DNA of 64,000 nt from Williamsia deligens (GTDB taxonomy: Bacteria; Actinomycetota; Actinomycetes; Mycobacteriales; Mycobacteriaceae): assembly GCF_024171765.1 (NCBI RefSeq), contig NZ_JAMTCI010000001.1, positions 1,527,137-1,591,136 on the forward strand, given 5' to 3'. Every line of letters starts with the position of its first letter. The stretch's first letter is position 1. The notes below the pieces were generated by a model, which was not told the DNA's origin, searched no databases, and saw only the letters and a program-made list of their open reading frames with translations. Below, piece by piece: positions 43,729-54,695 of this stretch. The position numbers and the translations under genes were made by a program.

Positions 43729-45213
43729 TCAGACGCCTCCGGGGCCCGCATGGGGATTCTCGGGCTGACGCTCCCACCAGGACCGCAGCGCGGACTCGGC
43801 GGCGTCGCGATCCAGAGGGCCCGAGTCCAGGCGCAGCTCCTTGAGGTGCTTCCACGCCCGCCCGACGAGCGGACCGGGTGGCAGACCGAGGAGCTCCATG
43901 ATCGCGTTGCCGTCGAGGTCGGGGCGCACACGTGCGAGGTCCTCGGCGGCTGACAGCTCGGCGATGCGCCGCTCGAGGTCGTCGTAGGTGCGTTGCAGCC
44001 GGGCCGCACGCCGCTTGTTCCGGGTGGTGCAGTCCGCGCGGACCAGCTTGTGCAGCCGGGGGAGGAGCGGGCCCGCGTCGGTGACGTATCGCCGCACCGC
44101 CGAATCCGTCCACCGACCCTCGCCGTAGCCGTGGAACCGCAGGTGCAGGAAGACCAGCGTCGCCACGTCCTCGACCACGGCCTTGGGGTATTTCAGCGCG
44201 CGCATGCGCTTGCGCACCATCTTCGCGCCGACGACCTCGTGGTGGTGGAAGGAGACGCCACCGTCGGGCTCGTGCCGCCGGGTCGCCGGTTTGCCGATGT
44301 CGTGCAGCAGTGCGGCCCACCGCAGCACCAGGTCGGGGTCGCCGTCCTCGAGGTCGATGGCCTGCTGCAGGACCGTCAGGGAGTGCCAGTAGACGTCCTT
44401 GTGCTGGTGGTGCTCGTCGATCGCGAGCTTCATCCCGGGGATCTCGGGGAGCACACGGTCGGCGAGACCGGAGTCCGTCAGCGCGACGATCCCCTCGACG
44501 GCGTGCTCGCCGAGGATCGTCTTGTCCAGTTCCGCGGCGATGCGCTCGACGGTGATCCGCTCGATCGAGTCCGCCATCTCCACGATCGCCGTCCGCACCC
44601 GGTCGGACGGGGTGAAGCCGAGCTGGGCGACGAACCGCACGGCGCGCAGCATCCGCAGCGGGTCGTCGGTGAAGGACACGGCCGGTTCCGACGGGGTGTC
44701 GATGACGCCGGCGAGGACGTCGTCGAGGCCGCCGAGCGGGTCGAGGAACTCCTGGTGACCCCCGGGGCCGAGACGGACGGCCATGGCGTTGATGCGGAAG
44801 TCCCGGCGGACGAGGTCGCCGTCGAGCGTGTCGCCGAACTCGACGGTGGGGTTCCGGGTCACCTGGTCGTAGGTGTCCGCGCGGAACGTGGTGATCTCGA
44901 TGTGTTGCCCGGCACGGGAGGCGCTGACCGTGCCGAACGCGATCCCGGTGTCCCAGACGGCGTCCGCCCATCCCCGCAGCAACGACTGCACCTGCGCGGG
45001 GCGCGCGTCGGTGGTGAGGTCGAGGTCGGTGCCGAGTCGGCCGAGGACGGCGTCGCGGACGGACCCGCCGACGAGATACAGCTGGTGGCCCGCCTCGGCG
45101 AACCGGTCGGCGAGGGGATCGAGGACGTCGGACAGGGTCCGCAACGACACGGCCGCACCGGCCAACAGGCGGGTGCGGCGGTCCTCGGATGCCCCTGTGG
45201 TCGATCCCGTCAC
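43729..45213 (-). CDS. pcnA: CCA-adding tRNA nucleotidyltransferase
   Basis: 494 residues. Nucleotidyltransferase head with GGSVRDAVLGRLGTDLDLTTDARP near residues 48-71 (GGSVRD and DLDL carry the catalytic aspartates). An RNA- and HD-type domain follows, with WAALLHDIGKPATR near 270 and the C-terminal tRNA-binding part. It adds or repairs the 3' CCA of tRNAs; class II enzyme. It diverges from the NUDIX gene, as in Mycobacterium (Rv3907c/Rv3908). Confidence 0.94.
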   Translation of the reverse strand: MTGSTTGASEDRRTRLLAGAAVSLRTLSDVLDPLADRFAEAGHQLYLVGGSVRDAVLGRLGTDLDLTTDARPAQVQSLLRGWADAVWDTGIAFGTVSASRAGQHIEITTFRADTYDQVTRNPTVEFGDTLDGDLVRRDFRINAMAVRLGPGGHQEFLDPLGGLDDVLAGVIDTPSEPAVSFTDDPLRMLRAVRFVAQLGFTPSDRVRTAIVEMADSIERITVERIAAELDKTILGEHAVEGIVALTDSGLADRVLPEIPGMKLAIDEHHQHKDVYWHSLTVLQQAIDLEDGDPDLVLRWAALLHDIGKPATRRHEPDGGVSFHHHEVVGAKMVRKRMRALKYPKAVVEDVATLVFLHLRFHGYGEGRWTDSAVRRYVTDAGPLLPRLHKLVRADCTTRNKRRAARLQRTYDDLERRIAELSAAEDLARVRPDLDGNAIMELLGLPPGPLVGRAWKHLKELRLDSGPLDRDAAESALRSWWERQPENPHAGPGGV

Positions 45214-45332
45214 GAGCGAGCAGCCTACCCATCACCGCGCACGGCGAGGTCGTCGCCGACGCCCCCGACCGGCGCCGCGAGGGCTCTTGACGGTTGCCCG
45301 GCGCTGGGTTAGGGGACCTATAGCATCAGGGG

Positions 45333-46472
45333 ATGTCCGCCGAACCCCACGACACCGATCCCGCCTCGGCGGGCGCGGGCGATCGTGGCGCGCCGGGGCG
45401 TCCACGGCGACGTCGAGGACGTCGGCGGGGAGGCCGCGGGCGTGGCGGGGCGGCCACGGCCACGGCCACCGAGGGCACCACCCGGGCCGCGGACGCCGCC
45501 GCGCCGGCGACCCCGTCCTCCGACGGCCAGGCCACGCAGGGCGGTGGCCCGGAGCCGGGCCGCTCGTCGCGTCGGGGTCGTCGGGGTCGTCGTCGCGGGG
45601 GACACCGTCCCGATGCGGCCCAGGGCCGCGCCGAGGGTGCGCCCGACACCGCGGCCGTGATCGTCACCCCGGCGGTCACCTCCGACGGCGCCGTGACCAC
45701 CCCGGGCGACACCCCGTCGGTGAAGCCCTCCGACGTGTCGGCCCGGACGCGACCCGCCGGCCGGTCGAACGGGTCCCGCAAGGGCCGGCCCCGCTCCGAC
45801 GGCGGCACGGCGCGTGACGGTCGTCGCCGCGACGACGGTGATGCCGACGCGCCGAAGCTCCGCACGGTGCGCGAGACGTCGGCCGGTGGTCTCATCGTCT
45901 CCGGCATCGACGGGCCCGACGACGCCCGGTGCGCCGCACTCATCGGCCGCGTCGACCGTCGAGGCCGGATGATGTGGTCACTGCCCAAGGGACACATCGA
46001 GACCGGTGAGACCGCCGAACAGACCGCCGTGCGGGAGGTGGCGGAGGAGACGGGCATCGAGGGCAACGTCGTCGCCCCGCTGGGCAAGATCGACTACTGG
46101 TTCGTCAGCGAGGGCAAACGGATCCACAAGACGGTCCACCACTACCTGATGCGCTCGACCGGGGGCGAACTCTCCGACGCCGACTACGAGGTCGCCGAGG
46201 TCGCCTGGGTCCCGCTGACCGAGCTGCCCCACCGCCTGACCTACTCCGACGAACGTCGCCTGGCCCGCGCCGCCACCCAGGTCATCGCCGACCTCGCCGA
46301 CGACCCCGAACTCCTCGCGCGATCCGAGGCCGATTCGCAGCGGACCGAGCCGAACGACTACGAGAAGGCGGCGGCGGCGCGCAACCAGCGACGGAACGAA
46401 CCCGCCCGTCCTGTGCGACCGCGGCGGCGGCGCCGTCGCGAGGCACCCGGGACGGACACCGCCGGCGGATGA
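45333..46472 (+). CDS. mutT4: NUDIX hydrolase with long Arg-rich N-terminus (MutT4-like)
   Basis: 379 residues. About the first 170 are low-complexity and very rich in Arg, Gly, Ala and Asp ([15 protein letters not shown] near the start). The NUDIX domain follows, with box [20 protein letters not shown] near residue 220 matching G-x5-E-x7-RE-x2-EE. Conserved [19 protein letters not shown] follows. It hydrolyses a nucleoside diphosphate derivative, perhaps an oxidised nucleotide as in Rv3908. The tail may bind nucleic acid. A TATAGC motif 14 bp upstream could be a -10 element. Confidence 0.9.
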   Translation: MSAEPHDTDPASAGAGDRGAPGRPRRRRGRRRGGRGRGGAATATATEGTTRAADAAAPATPSSDGQATQGGGPEPGRSSRRGRRGRRRGGHRPDAAQGRAEGAPDTAAVIVTPAVTSDGAVTTPGDTPSVKPSDVSARTRPAGRSNGSRKGRPRSDGGTARDGRRRDDGDADAPKLRTVRETSAGGLIVSGIDGPDDARCAALIGRVDRRGRMMWSLPKGHIETGETAEQTAVREVAEETGIEGNVVAPLGKIDYWFVSEGKRIHKTVHHYLMRSTGGELSDADYEVAEVAWVPLTELPHRLTYSDERRLARAATQVIADLADDPELLARSEADSQRTEPNDYEKAAAARNQRRNEPARPVRPRRRRRREAPGTDTAGG

Positions 46473-49000
46473 GGTCCCACGCCCCGGCGCAGGATCGCCG
46501 TCGCCCCGCTCTCGTCGTGGCGGTCGTCGCCCTGCTGGCCGCGATCGCCGTCCCGATGACCGCGACCCCTGCTCCCGCGCGTGCGGCCCCGGCCCACTCG
46601 TCTCCGGCGCTCGCCGCGCCGGCCCAGAGCGCACCCGGACAGTCGACCCGGTTCCCCGAGGCGGCGCGGTTCGTGAGCCTCGCGCTCGGATCGGTCACAC
46701 CGGCACCGGTCACCACGTCGAGCCCGTCGACCGTCACGGTCACCGGCACGCTCACAAACATCGGCGACCGCGATGTGCGCGACCTGGTCGTGCGGCTGCA
46801 ACGCGGTCAACCGGTGGCGTCGGGATCGCAGACACGGACGTCGCTCACCGTCGACCCGTCCCAGTACGAGGTCGTCACACCGTTCGTCGCGGTGCCCGGC
46901 ACGCTGGCGCCGGGGGCCAGTACGTCGTTCCGCATCTCGGTGCCGCTCGCCGGTGACCCGCGCACCCCCGGCCTGGAGGTCGATCGCCCCGGCGTCTACC
47001 CGTTGCTGGTCAACGTCAACGGCACGCCCGACTACGGTTCGGCGGCTCGGCTCGACGACACCCGCACGCTGCTGTCGGTGCTGGGCGTCCCCGCCGATCG
47101 CACCCGCACGCCGGCGACGCCCGTCGCCCCGGTCACCACGAACCCCGCCCGGACCACCGTGCTGTGGCCGCTCGCGGCACCCGGCCAACTCGCACCCGGG
47201 GTACCCGGTGTCGGTGGTGACCCCGTCCGTCTCATCAACGAGGACCTCGCGACGTCGGTGCGATCGGGTGGGCGGCTGCGCGGTCTCCTCGACACCGTCG
47301 GTGAGGCCACGCGGGACCCGTCGTCTGCCCTGGCGCGCAGCATCTGTCTCGAGATCGACCCCGACCTGCTGGTGACACTGCAGGCGATGTCGCGCGGATA
47401 CGTCGTGTCGACGAACCCCGCGGACCCCCGCGCGCCGACCCGCGACGGCACGGGTGCGAGCGACGCCGCCGACTATCTGTCCGACCTGCACGACGTCGCC
47501 GGCCGGTCGTGTTCCGTCGCGATGCCGTTCGGTCAGGTCGACCTCGACTCGCTCTCCCGCGCGGCCGACCCGGCGCTGACCCGCACCGGTCTGCGCTCAC
47601 CCGCCGACCTCGTCGACTCCATCCTCGGCGTCCGCAGCGTCCGGGGGATGGTGCTCCCGACGAGCGGGGCCGTCTCCGACGCCGCGGCGCAGCTCATCAC
47701 CGACAGCGGGTCGACGAGCGCACTGCTCGGAGCGTCGTCGGTCGACCGCTCGCTGCCCACCGCGGACGGGCGATACCGCGTCGGCTCCCTGTCGGTGGCG
47801 ACCTACGACCCGGCGGTCACCACCGCGCTGGCCGCGATGGGCGCTGCTCCCGACACCCCGGCGATCACACCCGCGGACGAACGGTTCGACCTCGACACCG
47901 AGTCCCCCCAGGCACGCCGTGGCTCGGCGACCGGGGCCATCACGTACGCGGCACTGTCGCCCACCACCGACGCCGAGACCGTCCGGATCGGCGGCACCCC
48001 CGACGACCCCACCACCGGCCGCAGCGAGGTGATCGCCCCGCCGGCGGTGTGGTCGGCGTCCGCCGACGACGCGGCGGCGGTGCTCGGGACGGTCGACACC
48101 CTGCTCCGCAGCGATCTCGCCGCACCGCTGCCGTTCGGGGACCTGGTGGGTGCCGCCGCATCGGCGACGACACCCGCCTCGATCCGACTCCCACCGGACA
48201 CCACCGTGGCGATGACCTCTCTCGACACCGACACCGTCACCGCGATCTCGCGGACGGCGTCCACCCTCTTCGCCCTCGAGGCGTCGATGGTCGCCGGCAA
48301 CGACGTGGCCATGTCGCCGCGGACCTATGTGGCCCCGCTCGCCGAGGACCTGCTGCGCGCGATGCGCTCGGCACCGGTGGACTCGACGTCCGATCGGCGA
48401 GCGGTCACGCAGGTCGCGCGCACGCGCGTCTCGGCGGTCGGCGTCGCGGTGAACCGGATGCGTGACGCGGTCGCGATCCTCGATCCGGGTGGCCGCTACA
48501 CCCTGGCCTCCGAACGGTCGCCGCTACTGCTGGTGGTCCGCAACGACCTGCCCCTCTCGATCCGCGTCCGGCTCGACACCAGCGCGCCGAAGGACCTCGA
48601 CATCGGCGACATCGGGGTGGTCGAGATCCCCCCGCGGGGCACCCGACAGATCCAACTGCCGACCCAGGCGCGGTCCTCGTCGTCGATGACCGTGAACATC
48701 GCCCTGGTGACGTCCAGCAACGTCGCCGTCGGGTCCGCCATCGACCTGTCGGTACATTCCAACGCCTATGGCAAACCGCTGTTCATCATCACGATCTGTG
48801 CGGGCGTCCTGCTGGTGTTGCTGGCCGGCCGTCGGCTCTGGCATCGGTTCCGTGGCCAACCCGATCCGGCCGACCTCGACCGGCCCGAACCCGACGACCG
48901 TGACCGCCTGATGGCCGACAGCCGCTACCTGCACAGCGCGGACGTCTCCGGGGTCGACGTCCCGGTGTCGGACGACCGGCAGGACGGCAGGACACCGTGA
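46469..49000 (+). CDS. Secreted/membrane DUF6049-type protein (Rv3909-like)
   Basis: 843 residues from an ATG overlapping the NUDIX stop (ATGA). A signal peptide (residues ~10-42) precedes a large exported region with Ig-like beta repeats ([23 protein letters not shown] near residue 93). One C-terminal membrane helix ([17 protein letters not shown] near residue 770) and a short cytoplasmic tail end the protein. Always next to murJ in this order of actinobacteria, so probably a partner in peptidoglycan assembly (inference). Its stop overlaps the murJ start. Confidence 0.88.
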   Translation: MRSHAPAQDRRRPALVVAVVALLAAIAVPMTATPAPARAAPAHSSPALAAPAQSAPGQSTRFPEAARFVSLALGSVTPAPVTTSSPSTVTVTGTLTNIGDRDVRDLVVRLQRGQPVASGSQTRTSLTVDPSQYEVVTPFVAVPGTLAPGASTSFRISVPLAGDPRTPGLEVDRPGVYPLLVNVNGTPDYGSAARLDDTRTLLSVLGVPADRTRTPATPVAPVTTNPARTTVLWPLAAPGQLAPGVPGVGGDPVRLINEDLATSVRSGGRLRGLLDTVGEATRDPSSALARSICLEIDPDLLVTLQAMSRGYVVSTNPADPRAPTRDGTGASDAADYLSDLHDVAGRSCSVAMPFGQVDLDSLSRAADPALTRTGLRSPADLVDSILGVRSVRGMVLPTSGAVSDAAAQLITDSGSTSALLGASSVDRSLPTADGRYRVGSLSVATYDPAVTTALAAMGAAPDTPAITPADERFDLDTESPQARRGSATGAITYAALSPTTDAETVRIGGTPDDPTTGRSEVIAPPAVWSASADDAAAVLGTVDTLLRSDLAAPLPFGDLVGAAASATTPASIRLPPDTTVAMTSLDTDTVTAISRTASTLFALEASMVAGNDVAMSPRTYVAPLAEDLLRAMRSAPVDSTSDRRAVTQVARTRVSAVGVAVNRMRDAVAILDPGGRYTLASERSPLLLVVRNDLPLSIRVRLDTSAPKDLDIGDIGVVEIPPRGTRQIQLPTQARSSSSMTVNIALVTSSNVAVGSAIDLSVHSNAYGKPLFIITICAGVLLVLLAGRRLWHRFRGQPDPADLDRPEPDDRDRLMADSRYLHSADVSGVDVPVSDDRQDGRTP

Positions 49001-52000
49001 CCACACCCGAGGACCCGCGCGGTCCCCGTCCGCCGAGCGGCCGTCGCGCGACGCCGCAACGCATCGGACCGGCCGGGCAGGCACCGACCATCCGGGCACG
49101 TCGTGGGCCCGCTCCCGCACCCGCCGCCGGTCCGCCGCCACCCCGGTCGGGACCGATGTCGCGCCGACCCGATTCCGCGATCGCCGTCACCACCCAGACC
49201 GAGGCGCTCGACGACGTCGTCGACCCGTTGCCGGCGTCCGCGGCGCAGCCGTCGGACGAGAGCGTCCTGCGGACGAGCGGTTCCATCGCGTTCGCCACGT
49301 TGACGAGCCGCATCACCGGCTTCATCCGCACGGTGCTCGTCCTGGCCATGCTGGGCGGCGCTGTCGCGTCCGCGTTCCAGGCCGCCTACGTGCTCCCGAG
49401 CATCGTCGCCGAGGTCGTCCTCGGCGCGGTGCTCACCGCGATCGTCATCCCGGTGCTGGTCCGCGCCGAGGCGGAGGACGAGGACGGCGGCGAAGGCTTC
49501 ATCAACCGCATCTTCACGCTGGCGCTGACGATGCTCGGCACCGCGACGGTGATCGCACTCGTCTGCGCGCCGGTCCTGACCTATCTGAACCTCGGCAACG
49601 GCGAGGTGAACCGGCCGCTCGCAACCGCTCTGGCGTACATGTTGCTGCCGGAGGTGCTGTTCTACGGGCTGTCGGCGCTGTTCATCGCGATCCTCAACAT
49701 GAAGGGCGCGTTCCGTCCGGGCGCGTGGGCGCCGGTGTGGAACAACGTCGTCCAGATCGCCACCCTCGTCGCGTTCTACCTGGTCCCCGGGGACCACACC
49801 CTGAACCCCGTCCGCATGAGCGACCCGAAGCTGCTCGTCCTCGGCCTCGGCACCACGCTGGGCGTGGTGGTGCAGGCGTTCATCCTGCTGCCCGCGCTGC
49901 GTCGGGCCGGGGTCCGCCTGCGGCTGCGATGGGGCCTCGACGACCGGCTGCGGACCTTCGGCAAGATGGCCGGCGCGATCGTGCTCTACGTCGCGGTGCT
50001 GCAGATCGGGTTCTTCATCACCTACCGCATCGCGTCCGGCGCGGACTCCTCCGGCGTCAGCGTCTACGCGACGCACTGGCAGCTGCTGCAGCTGCCCTAC
50101 GGCGTCCTCGGCGTCACGATCCTGACCGCGATCATGCCGCGGCTGTCCCGCAACGCCGCTGCGGACGACACGGCCTCCGTCGTCGACGACCTCTCGCTGT
50201 CGACGCGGTTGACGATGGTCGCGCTCGTCCCGGTCATCACGTTCATGACGTTCTTCGGCCCGGCGATCGCCATCGCGATCTTCGACGTCGGCAAGTTCGA
50301 CCTCGACGCCGCCGACCAACTGGGCATGGTCCTGTCCTGGGGCGCGTTCACGATCATCCCGTACTCGATGACGCTGGTGCAGCTACGCGTCTTCTACGCC
50401 CGCCAGGACGCGTGGACGCCCACCGCCATCGCCGTCGGCATCACGGTGGTGAAGGTCGCGTCGTCCTACCTCGGCCCGGTCCTGTTCGACGACGGACACA
50501 CGATCGTGCGGTGGCTGGCGTTCTCCAACGGCCTCGGGTACCTCGCCGGCGCGATCGTCGGCCACTTCCTGTTGCGCCACCGTCTCGGATCCATGCGGAT
50601 GACCAACGTCGCCCGGACCACCGTCCTGACGATCGGCGCGTCCGTCGTGGGCTGCGCGGTGGTGTGGGGCATCGCGCAGGCCTCGGGGCTCCACCGTCTC
50701 ACCGACGACCACGGCAAGGTCGCCTCCATCGGCTACCTGGCGTTGGTCGCGCTCGTGACGCTCGGCCTGATCTACACCGCGCTGGTCCTGCTGCGGATCC
50801 CCGACGTGATCGCGGTGAGCGTCGCCGTGCGCCGCATGCTCGGTCGGGTGATCCCGGCCGTCGCACCGCGCGCCGAGCCGCCGGGCGAGTCCGTCGCGGA
50901 GATGACGGTGCAGTTCCCGCGCATCACCGGGGAGGAGTCGACCCCGTATTCTGGCCAGGTCCAGGTCATGCGCAGATTCGACAGCGGGACATCGAGCTGG
51001 CAGGCATATTCGGAACACACCGGCGGTGCCGTCGGCCAGCGACGCGGGGGCCCGCCCCGCCCGGGCGAGACGCCCGCGGACATGCGCTACCGACGGAGAG
51101 GAATGGGATTCGTGGGTGTCAGCAGCGGCGACCCGACAGACGGGTCGCGGCCGGACGGCGCGACCCCTGCCGAGACGCCCACCGGTGGTGGGCTGCAGGA
51201 CCTCCCGGGTTCGGTGCACACCGACCCCCGCCTGTCGGCGCTCCGCCCGGACGGCACACCGCGATCCGCGCCGGATGCCGCTGCGGCGGGCCCGGCAGCG
51301 CAGGACGGTCCGCCCCCGGTGCCTCCGGGTGCTCCGCCGGTGTCGACGCCGGAGCCGGCCGGACGCCGCGGCCCACGACTGGTCCCCGGGGCAGCTGTCG
51401 CCGGTGGTCGCTATCGCCTCCTCACCGCACACGGTGGCACGCGCGGGCTGCAGTTCTGGCGTGCGCGCGACATCAACCTCGACCGCGACGTGGCACTGAC
51501 CTTCGTCGACGCCGACCAGACCGCACCCACACCCGCCCCCGGTGACACCGTCGGCGCGCGCGGCGAGGGACCCCAGGCGGTGCTCTCCCGCACGCTGCGC
51601 CTGGGTCGGGTCAACGCACCCGGGATCGCCCGTGTGCTCGACGTCGTCCGCGGGTCGTCCGGCGGGATCGTCGTGTCGGAGTGGGTCACCGGGTCGTCGC
51701 TGGCCGAGGTGGCCAAGACCAATCCCTCTCCGGTGGGCGCCGCGCGGGCTGTACGAGCGCTGGCCGCCGCGGCGGAGTCGGCCCATCGCACGGGCAGTGC
51801 GCTGTCGATCGACCATCCCGACCGGATCCGGATCTCCCGCGACGGCAACGCCGTCCTGGCGTTCCCGGGCACGCTCGCCGGCGACGACAAGTCCACGGAC
51901 GTCCGGGGTCTCGGCGCGGTGCTCTACGCCCTCCTCCTCGCCCACTGGCCCCTGCACCCCACCGAGGTCGGTGCCCTGGCGACCACCGCGACCGTGGACG

Positions 52001-52923
52001 ACCCGATCGGTGGACTCGAGCCGGCCGTCCCGTCGGCGGCGGGCGGCCCGGCCGAGCCGCGCGCGCAGCGTCCGGACGTCCCCTTCGAGATCTCGGCTGT
52101 CGCCGCACGCGCGCTCGAGGGCAACAGTGGGATCCGGACGGCCGCGACGATCCAGCATGTCCTGGACCAGGCGACCGTCGTCGACCAGAAGACGGACCTC
52201 ATGCCGGTCGTCGGCACCGACGGTGACCGTCCGGCACCCACCAGCAATGTCGCACCGGGCTCGGGCGGCAAGCGGTTCTCGTTGCGCGACATGTCACCTC
52301 GCTCGATCCGGGTGCTCGCGATCGCCGCCGGGGCGGGGCTGTTGATCCTGCTGCTCGTCATCGCGCTGATCGTGTGGCTGTCCGACGCCGTCGGTCCCGA
52401 CGAGTCACCGACCGACATCAACTCGATCCTCTCGACGTCGCAGTCCGCCGGCGCGGGTGCGACCGCCGGCGCGCCCGTCCAGAGTGCTCCGGTCGCACTG
52501 CGATCGGCGACGGTCGTCGACTACTCCCGGCAGGCACCCGACTCGTCGGCGAACATCGGCAACGTGATCACCGGGCAGTCGCCTCCCTGGCGCACCGATC
52601 TGTACCGCGGTGGTCCACGCTTCGGCAACCTCAAGCCGGGCCTCGGCGTCATGCTGGCGCTGCAGAACCCGGCCGCTGTTCGCACGGTGACGGTGCGGAC
52701 AACGAATCCCGGTGTGTCGCTGCAGATCCGCACGTCGCCGTCTGCCGACGCCGCATTCGACGACACCGTACCGGTGGCGGCCATGACCGTCGGTCAGCCG
52801 ACGACGACAGTGACGGTGGACCAGCCCAGGCAGAGCCCGTACATCCTGGTGTGGCTCACCGAGCTCCCTCAGGTGGGGCGCGGCTACCAGGGTGTGATCA
52901 GCCAGATCTCGATGACGGCCTGA
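48997..52923 (+). CDS. murJ: Lipid II flippase MurJ with pseudokinase and extracytoplasmic domain
   Basis: 1308 residues from a GTG coupled to the previous stop. A proline-rich cytoplasmic lead of ~80 residues, then the 14-helix MurJ/MviN core (about 90-620). A disordered linker reaches about 800. A protein-kinase-like domain (GGRYRLLTAHGGTRGLQFWRARD near 803; here GRYRLLTAHGGTRG) lacks the usual VAIK and HRD residues, so it is a pseudokinase. One more membrane helix (~1105-1130) and a beta-rich outside domain follow. It moves lipid II outward. In Mycobacterium the pseudokinase is phosphorylated by PknB and binds FhaA, halting synthesis. Confidence 0.93.
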   Translation: MTTPEDPRGPRPPSGRRATPQRIGPAGQAPTIRARRGPAPAPAAGPPPPRSGPMSRRPDSAIAVTTQTEALDDVVDPLPASAAQPSDESVLRTSGSIAFATLTSRITGFIRTVLVLAMLGGAVASAFQAAYVLPSIVAEVVLGAVLTAIVIPVLVRAEAEDEDGGEGFINRIFTLALTMLGTATVIALVCAPVLTYLNLGNGEVNRPLATALAYMLLPEVLFYGLSALFIAILNMKGAFRPGAWAPVWNNVVQIATLVAFYLVPGDHTLNPVRMSDPKLLVLGLGTTLGVVVQAFILLPALRRAGVRLRLRWGLDDRLRTFGKMAGAIVLYVAVLQIGFFITYRIASGADSSGVSVYATHWQLLQLPYGVLGVTILTAIMPRLSRNAAADDTASVVDDLSLSTRLTMVALVPVITFMTFFGPAIAIAIFDVGKFDLDAADQLGMVLSWGAFTIIPYSMTLVQLRVFYARQDAWTPTAIAVGITVVKVASSYLGPVLFDDGHTIVRWLAFSNGLGYLAGAIVGHFLLRHRLGSMRMTNVARTTVLTIGASVVGCAVVWGIAQASGLHRLTDDHGKVASIGYLALVALVTLGLIYTALVLLRIPDVIAVSVAVRRMLGRVIPAVAPRAEPPGESVAEMTVQFPRITGEESTPYSGQVQVMRRFDSGTSSWQAYSEHTGGAVGQRRGGPPRPGETPADMRYRRRGMGFVGVSSGDPTDGSRPDGATPAETPTGGGLQDLPGSVHTDPRLSALRPDGTPRSAPDAAAAGPAAQDGPPPVPPGAPPVSTPEPAGRRGPRLVPGAAVAGGRYRLLTAHGGTRGLQFWRARDINLDRDVALTFVDADQTAPTPAPGDTVGARGEGPQAVLSRTLRLGRVNAPGIARVLDVVRGSSGGIVVSEWVTGSSLAEVAKTNPSPVGAARAVRALAAAAESAHRTGSALSIDHPDRIRISRDGNAVLAFPGTLAGDDKSTDVRGLGAVLYALLLAHWPLHPTEVGALATTATVDDPIGGLEPAVPSAAGGPAEPRAQRPDVPFEISAVAARALEGNSGIRTAATIQHVLDQATVVDQKTDLMPVVGTDGDRPAPTSNVAPGSGGKRFSLRDMSPRSIRVLAIAAGAGLLILLLVIALIVWLSDAVGPDESPTDINSILSTSQSAGAGATAGAPVQSAPVALRSATVVDYSRQAPDSSANIGNVITGQSPPWRTDLYRGGPRFGNLKPGLGVMLALQNPAAVRTVTVRTTNPGVSLQIRTSPSADAAFDDTVPVAAMTVGQPTTTVTVDQPRQSPYILVWLTELPQVGRGYQGVISQISMTA

Positions 52924-52930
52924 GATCGTC

Positions 52931-53581
52931 GTGTCCGATGACACCCACGCTGCCACAGGGGATCTCGTCCGCGGCGACGACGGTCTGCTCCGTCCCGTGT
53001 GGGCCGCGAGCCCCGGGTTGATGCAGGACTACTACGACACCGAGTGGGGCGTCCCCGCCCACGGCGAGAACGCCTGGTTCGAGCGGTTGAGTCTCGAGGG
53101 GTTCCAGTCGGGCCTGTCGTGGGCGACGATCCTGCGCAAGCGCCCCGCGTTCCGAGAGGTGTTCGCGGACTTCGACGTCGACACCGTCGCAGACTTCGAC
53201 GACAGCGACGTCGAGCGGTTGATGGGTGACACCCGCATCGTCCGCAACCGGGCCAAGATCCTCGCGACGGTCGGCAACGCCCGGGCGACACAGGCACTCC
53301 GGTCCGACGGCGGTCTGGAGGACCTGATCTGGTCCCACCGTCCCGACCGCACGCCGATGCCGCGATCGATGGCGGAGGTCCCGACGGTGTCGCCCGAGTC
53401 GACGGCGCTCGCGAAAGACCTGCGACGTCGAGGTTTCCGCTTCGTCGGACCGACGACCGCGTTCGCGCTCATGGAGGCGCTCGGGGTCGTCGACACCCAC
53501 CTCGTGGGCTCGCATCGGCGCGGCTCGTCGGGCGTGTGGGCGCCGGACGGGACGTTCGTCGGTCGTGGGGTCACCGGATGA
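52931..53581 (+). CDS. DNA-3-methyladenine glycosylase I-like protein (TagI family)
   Basis: 216 residues from a GTG. HhH-GPD-type TagI fold with DYYDTEWGVPAHGENAWFERLSLEGFQSGLSW near residues 35-66; the catalytic glutamate is in LEGFQSGLSW. Three of the four zinc-snap positions of E. coli Tag appear replaced (the N-terminal Cys, the His before D-x-EWG, and the last Cys, where HLVGS stands for HVVGC). It excises alkylated adenine if active. It is 7 bp after murJ and coupled to the next gene. Confidence 0.87.
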   Translation: MSDDTHAATGDLVRGDDGLLRPVWAASPGLMQDYYDTEWGVPAHGENAWFERLSLEGFQSGLSWATILRKRPAFREVFADFDVDTVADFDDSDVERLMGDTRIVRNRAKILATVGNARATQALRSDGGLEDLIWSHRPDRTPMPRSMAEVPTVSPESTALAKDLRRRGFRFVGPTTAFALMEALGVVDTHLVGSHRRGSSGVWAPDGTFVGRGVTG

Positions 53582-54609
53582 CGCGGCTCGACGAGCTCGA
53601 CATCCCCCTGATCGGCGCGCCGATGGCGGGCGGTCCCACCACCGACGCCCTCGTGATCGCCGTCTCGCGGGCGGGTGCGCTCGGGATGCTCGCCACGGCA
53701 TACCGTCCGCCCGAGGCGACAACCGCCTCGATCGCCGCCGTCCGCGACGCAGGTGTGTCGGCGTTCGGCGTGAACCTGTTCGTCCCCGACGAGCCCGACC
53801 TGACCGCGGGTGCGCATGATGCGCTCGTCGCGTACCGGGAGCTGTTGCAGCAGAACCATCCTGGCGGGGAACCCGGCCCGGTCGAGGTGGAGCCGCACGA
53901 CGACTACCCTGCGATCCTCGCGGCGGTGACCGAGGCCGCCCCGCCGTGGGTGTCGTTCACCTTCGGGCTCCCGGATGCACGTGACGTCGAGGCGCTGCAT
54001 CGTCGGGGGTCGTCGGTGATGATCACCGTCACCACGGCCGCCGACGCCCGGGCCGCCGAGGAGCGCGGGGCCGACGCCGTCTGGGTCCAGGGGCCCGAGG
54101 CGGGTGGTCACCGGTCCACGTTCTCGGTCGCCGAGACCCCCTCGGACACACCGCTCGACACGGTGCTCGCCGAGGTCCGCGACAGCACGCCGCTCCCACT
54201 GGTCGCCTCCGGGGGAGTGGCGCAGGGATCCGATGTCCGCCGACTCCTCGACGGTGGCGCCACAGCCGTCGGGGTGGGCACGCTCCTGCTGCTCGCCGAC
54301 GAGGCCGGTACGAGCGATGCATACCGCGCCGCGCTGACCGATCCCGCGTTCGACGAGACCGTCCTCACCCGCGCGTTCTCCGGCCGTGTCGCCCGCGGGC
54401 TGCGCAACCGGTTCCACGACACCTACGCGTCGGACGCGCCCGCGATGTTCCCCGCCGTCAACACGCTGACCGGACCGCTCCGTCGTGCGGCCACCGCGGC
54501 CGGTGACCCCCACGGGGTGTCGCTGTGGGCCGGGACCGGTCACCGTGCGGTCCGACCCGGTCCGGCGGCGGACATCATCACCGAGCTGTGGTCGCAGGCG
54601 ACGTCCTGA
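53578..54609 (+). CDS. Nitronate monooxygenase family flavoprotein
   Basis: 343 residues from the ATG of ATGA with the glycosylase stop. TIM-barrel NMO/2-nitropropane dioxygenase family: LIGAPMAGGPTTDALV near residue 10, FTFGLPDARDVEAL near 132, GPEAGGHRST near 172 and GVGTLLLLADEA near 225 (phosphate binding). It likely oxidises nitronates such as propionate-3-nitronate with FMN. It stands between murJ and sigM, where Mycobacterium has no gene, so it and the glycosylase are a local insertion. Confidence 0.88.
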   Translation: MTRLDELDIPLIGAPMAGGPTTDALVIAVSRAGALGMLATAYRPPEATTASIAAVRDAGVSAFGVNLFVPDEPDLTAGAHDALVAYRELLQQNHPGGEPGPVEVEPHDDYPAILAAVTEAAPPWVSFTFGLPDARDVEALHRRGSSVMITVTTAADARAAEERGADAVWVQGPEAGGHRSTFSVAETPSDTPLDTVLAEVRDSTPLPLVASGGVAQGSDVRRLLDGGATAVGVGTLLLLADEAGTSDAYRAALTDPAFDETVLTRAFSGRVARGLRNRFHDTYASDAPAMFPAVNTLTGPLRRAATAAGDPHGVSLWAGTGHRAVRPGPAADIITELWSQATS

Positions 54610-54695
54610 CGGCGCCGACAGCACCTGCCGCCCGTTCATCCACAGGTGCCCGTGCTCACCTGTGATCGCCCCGACGTGGGCATTAGTCTCCCCCC

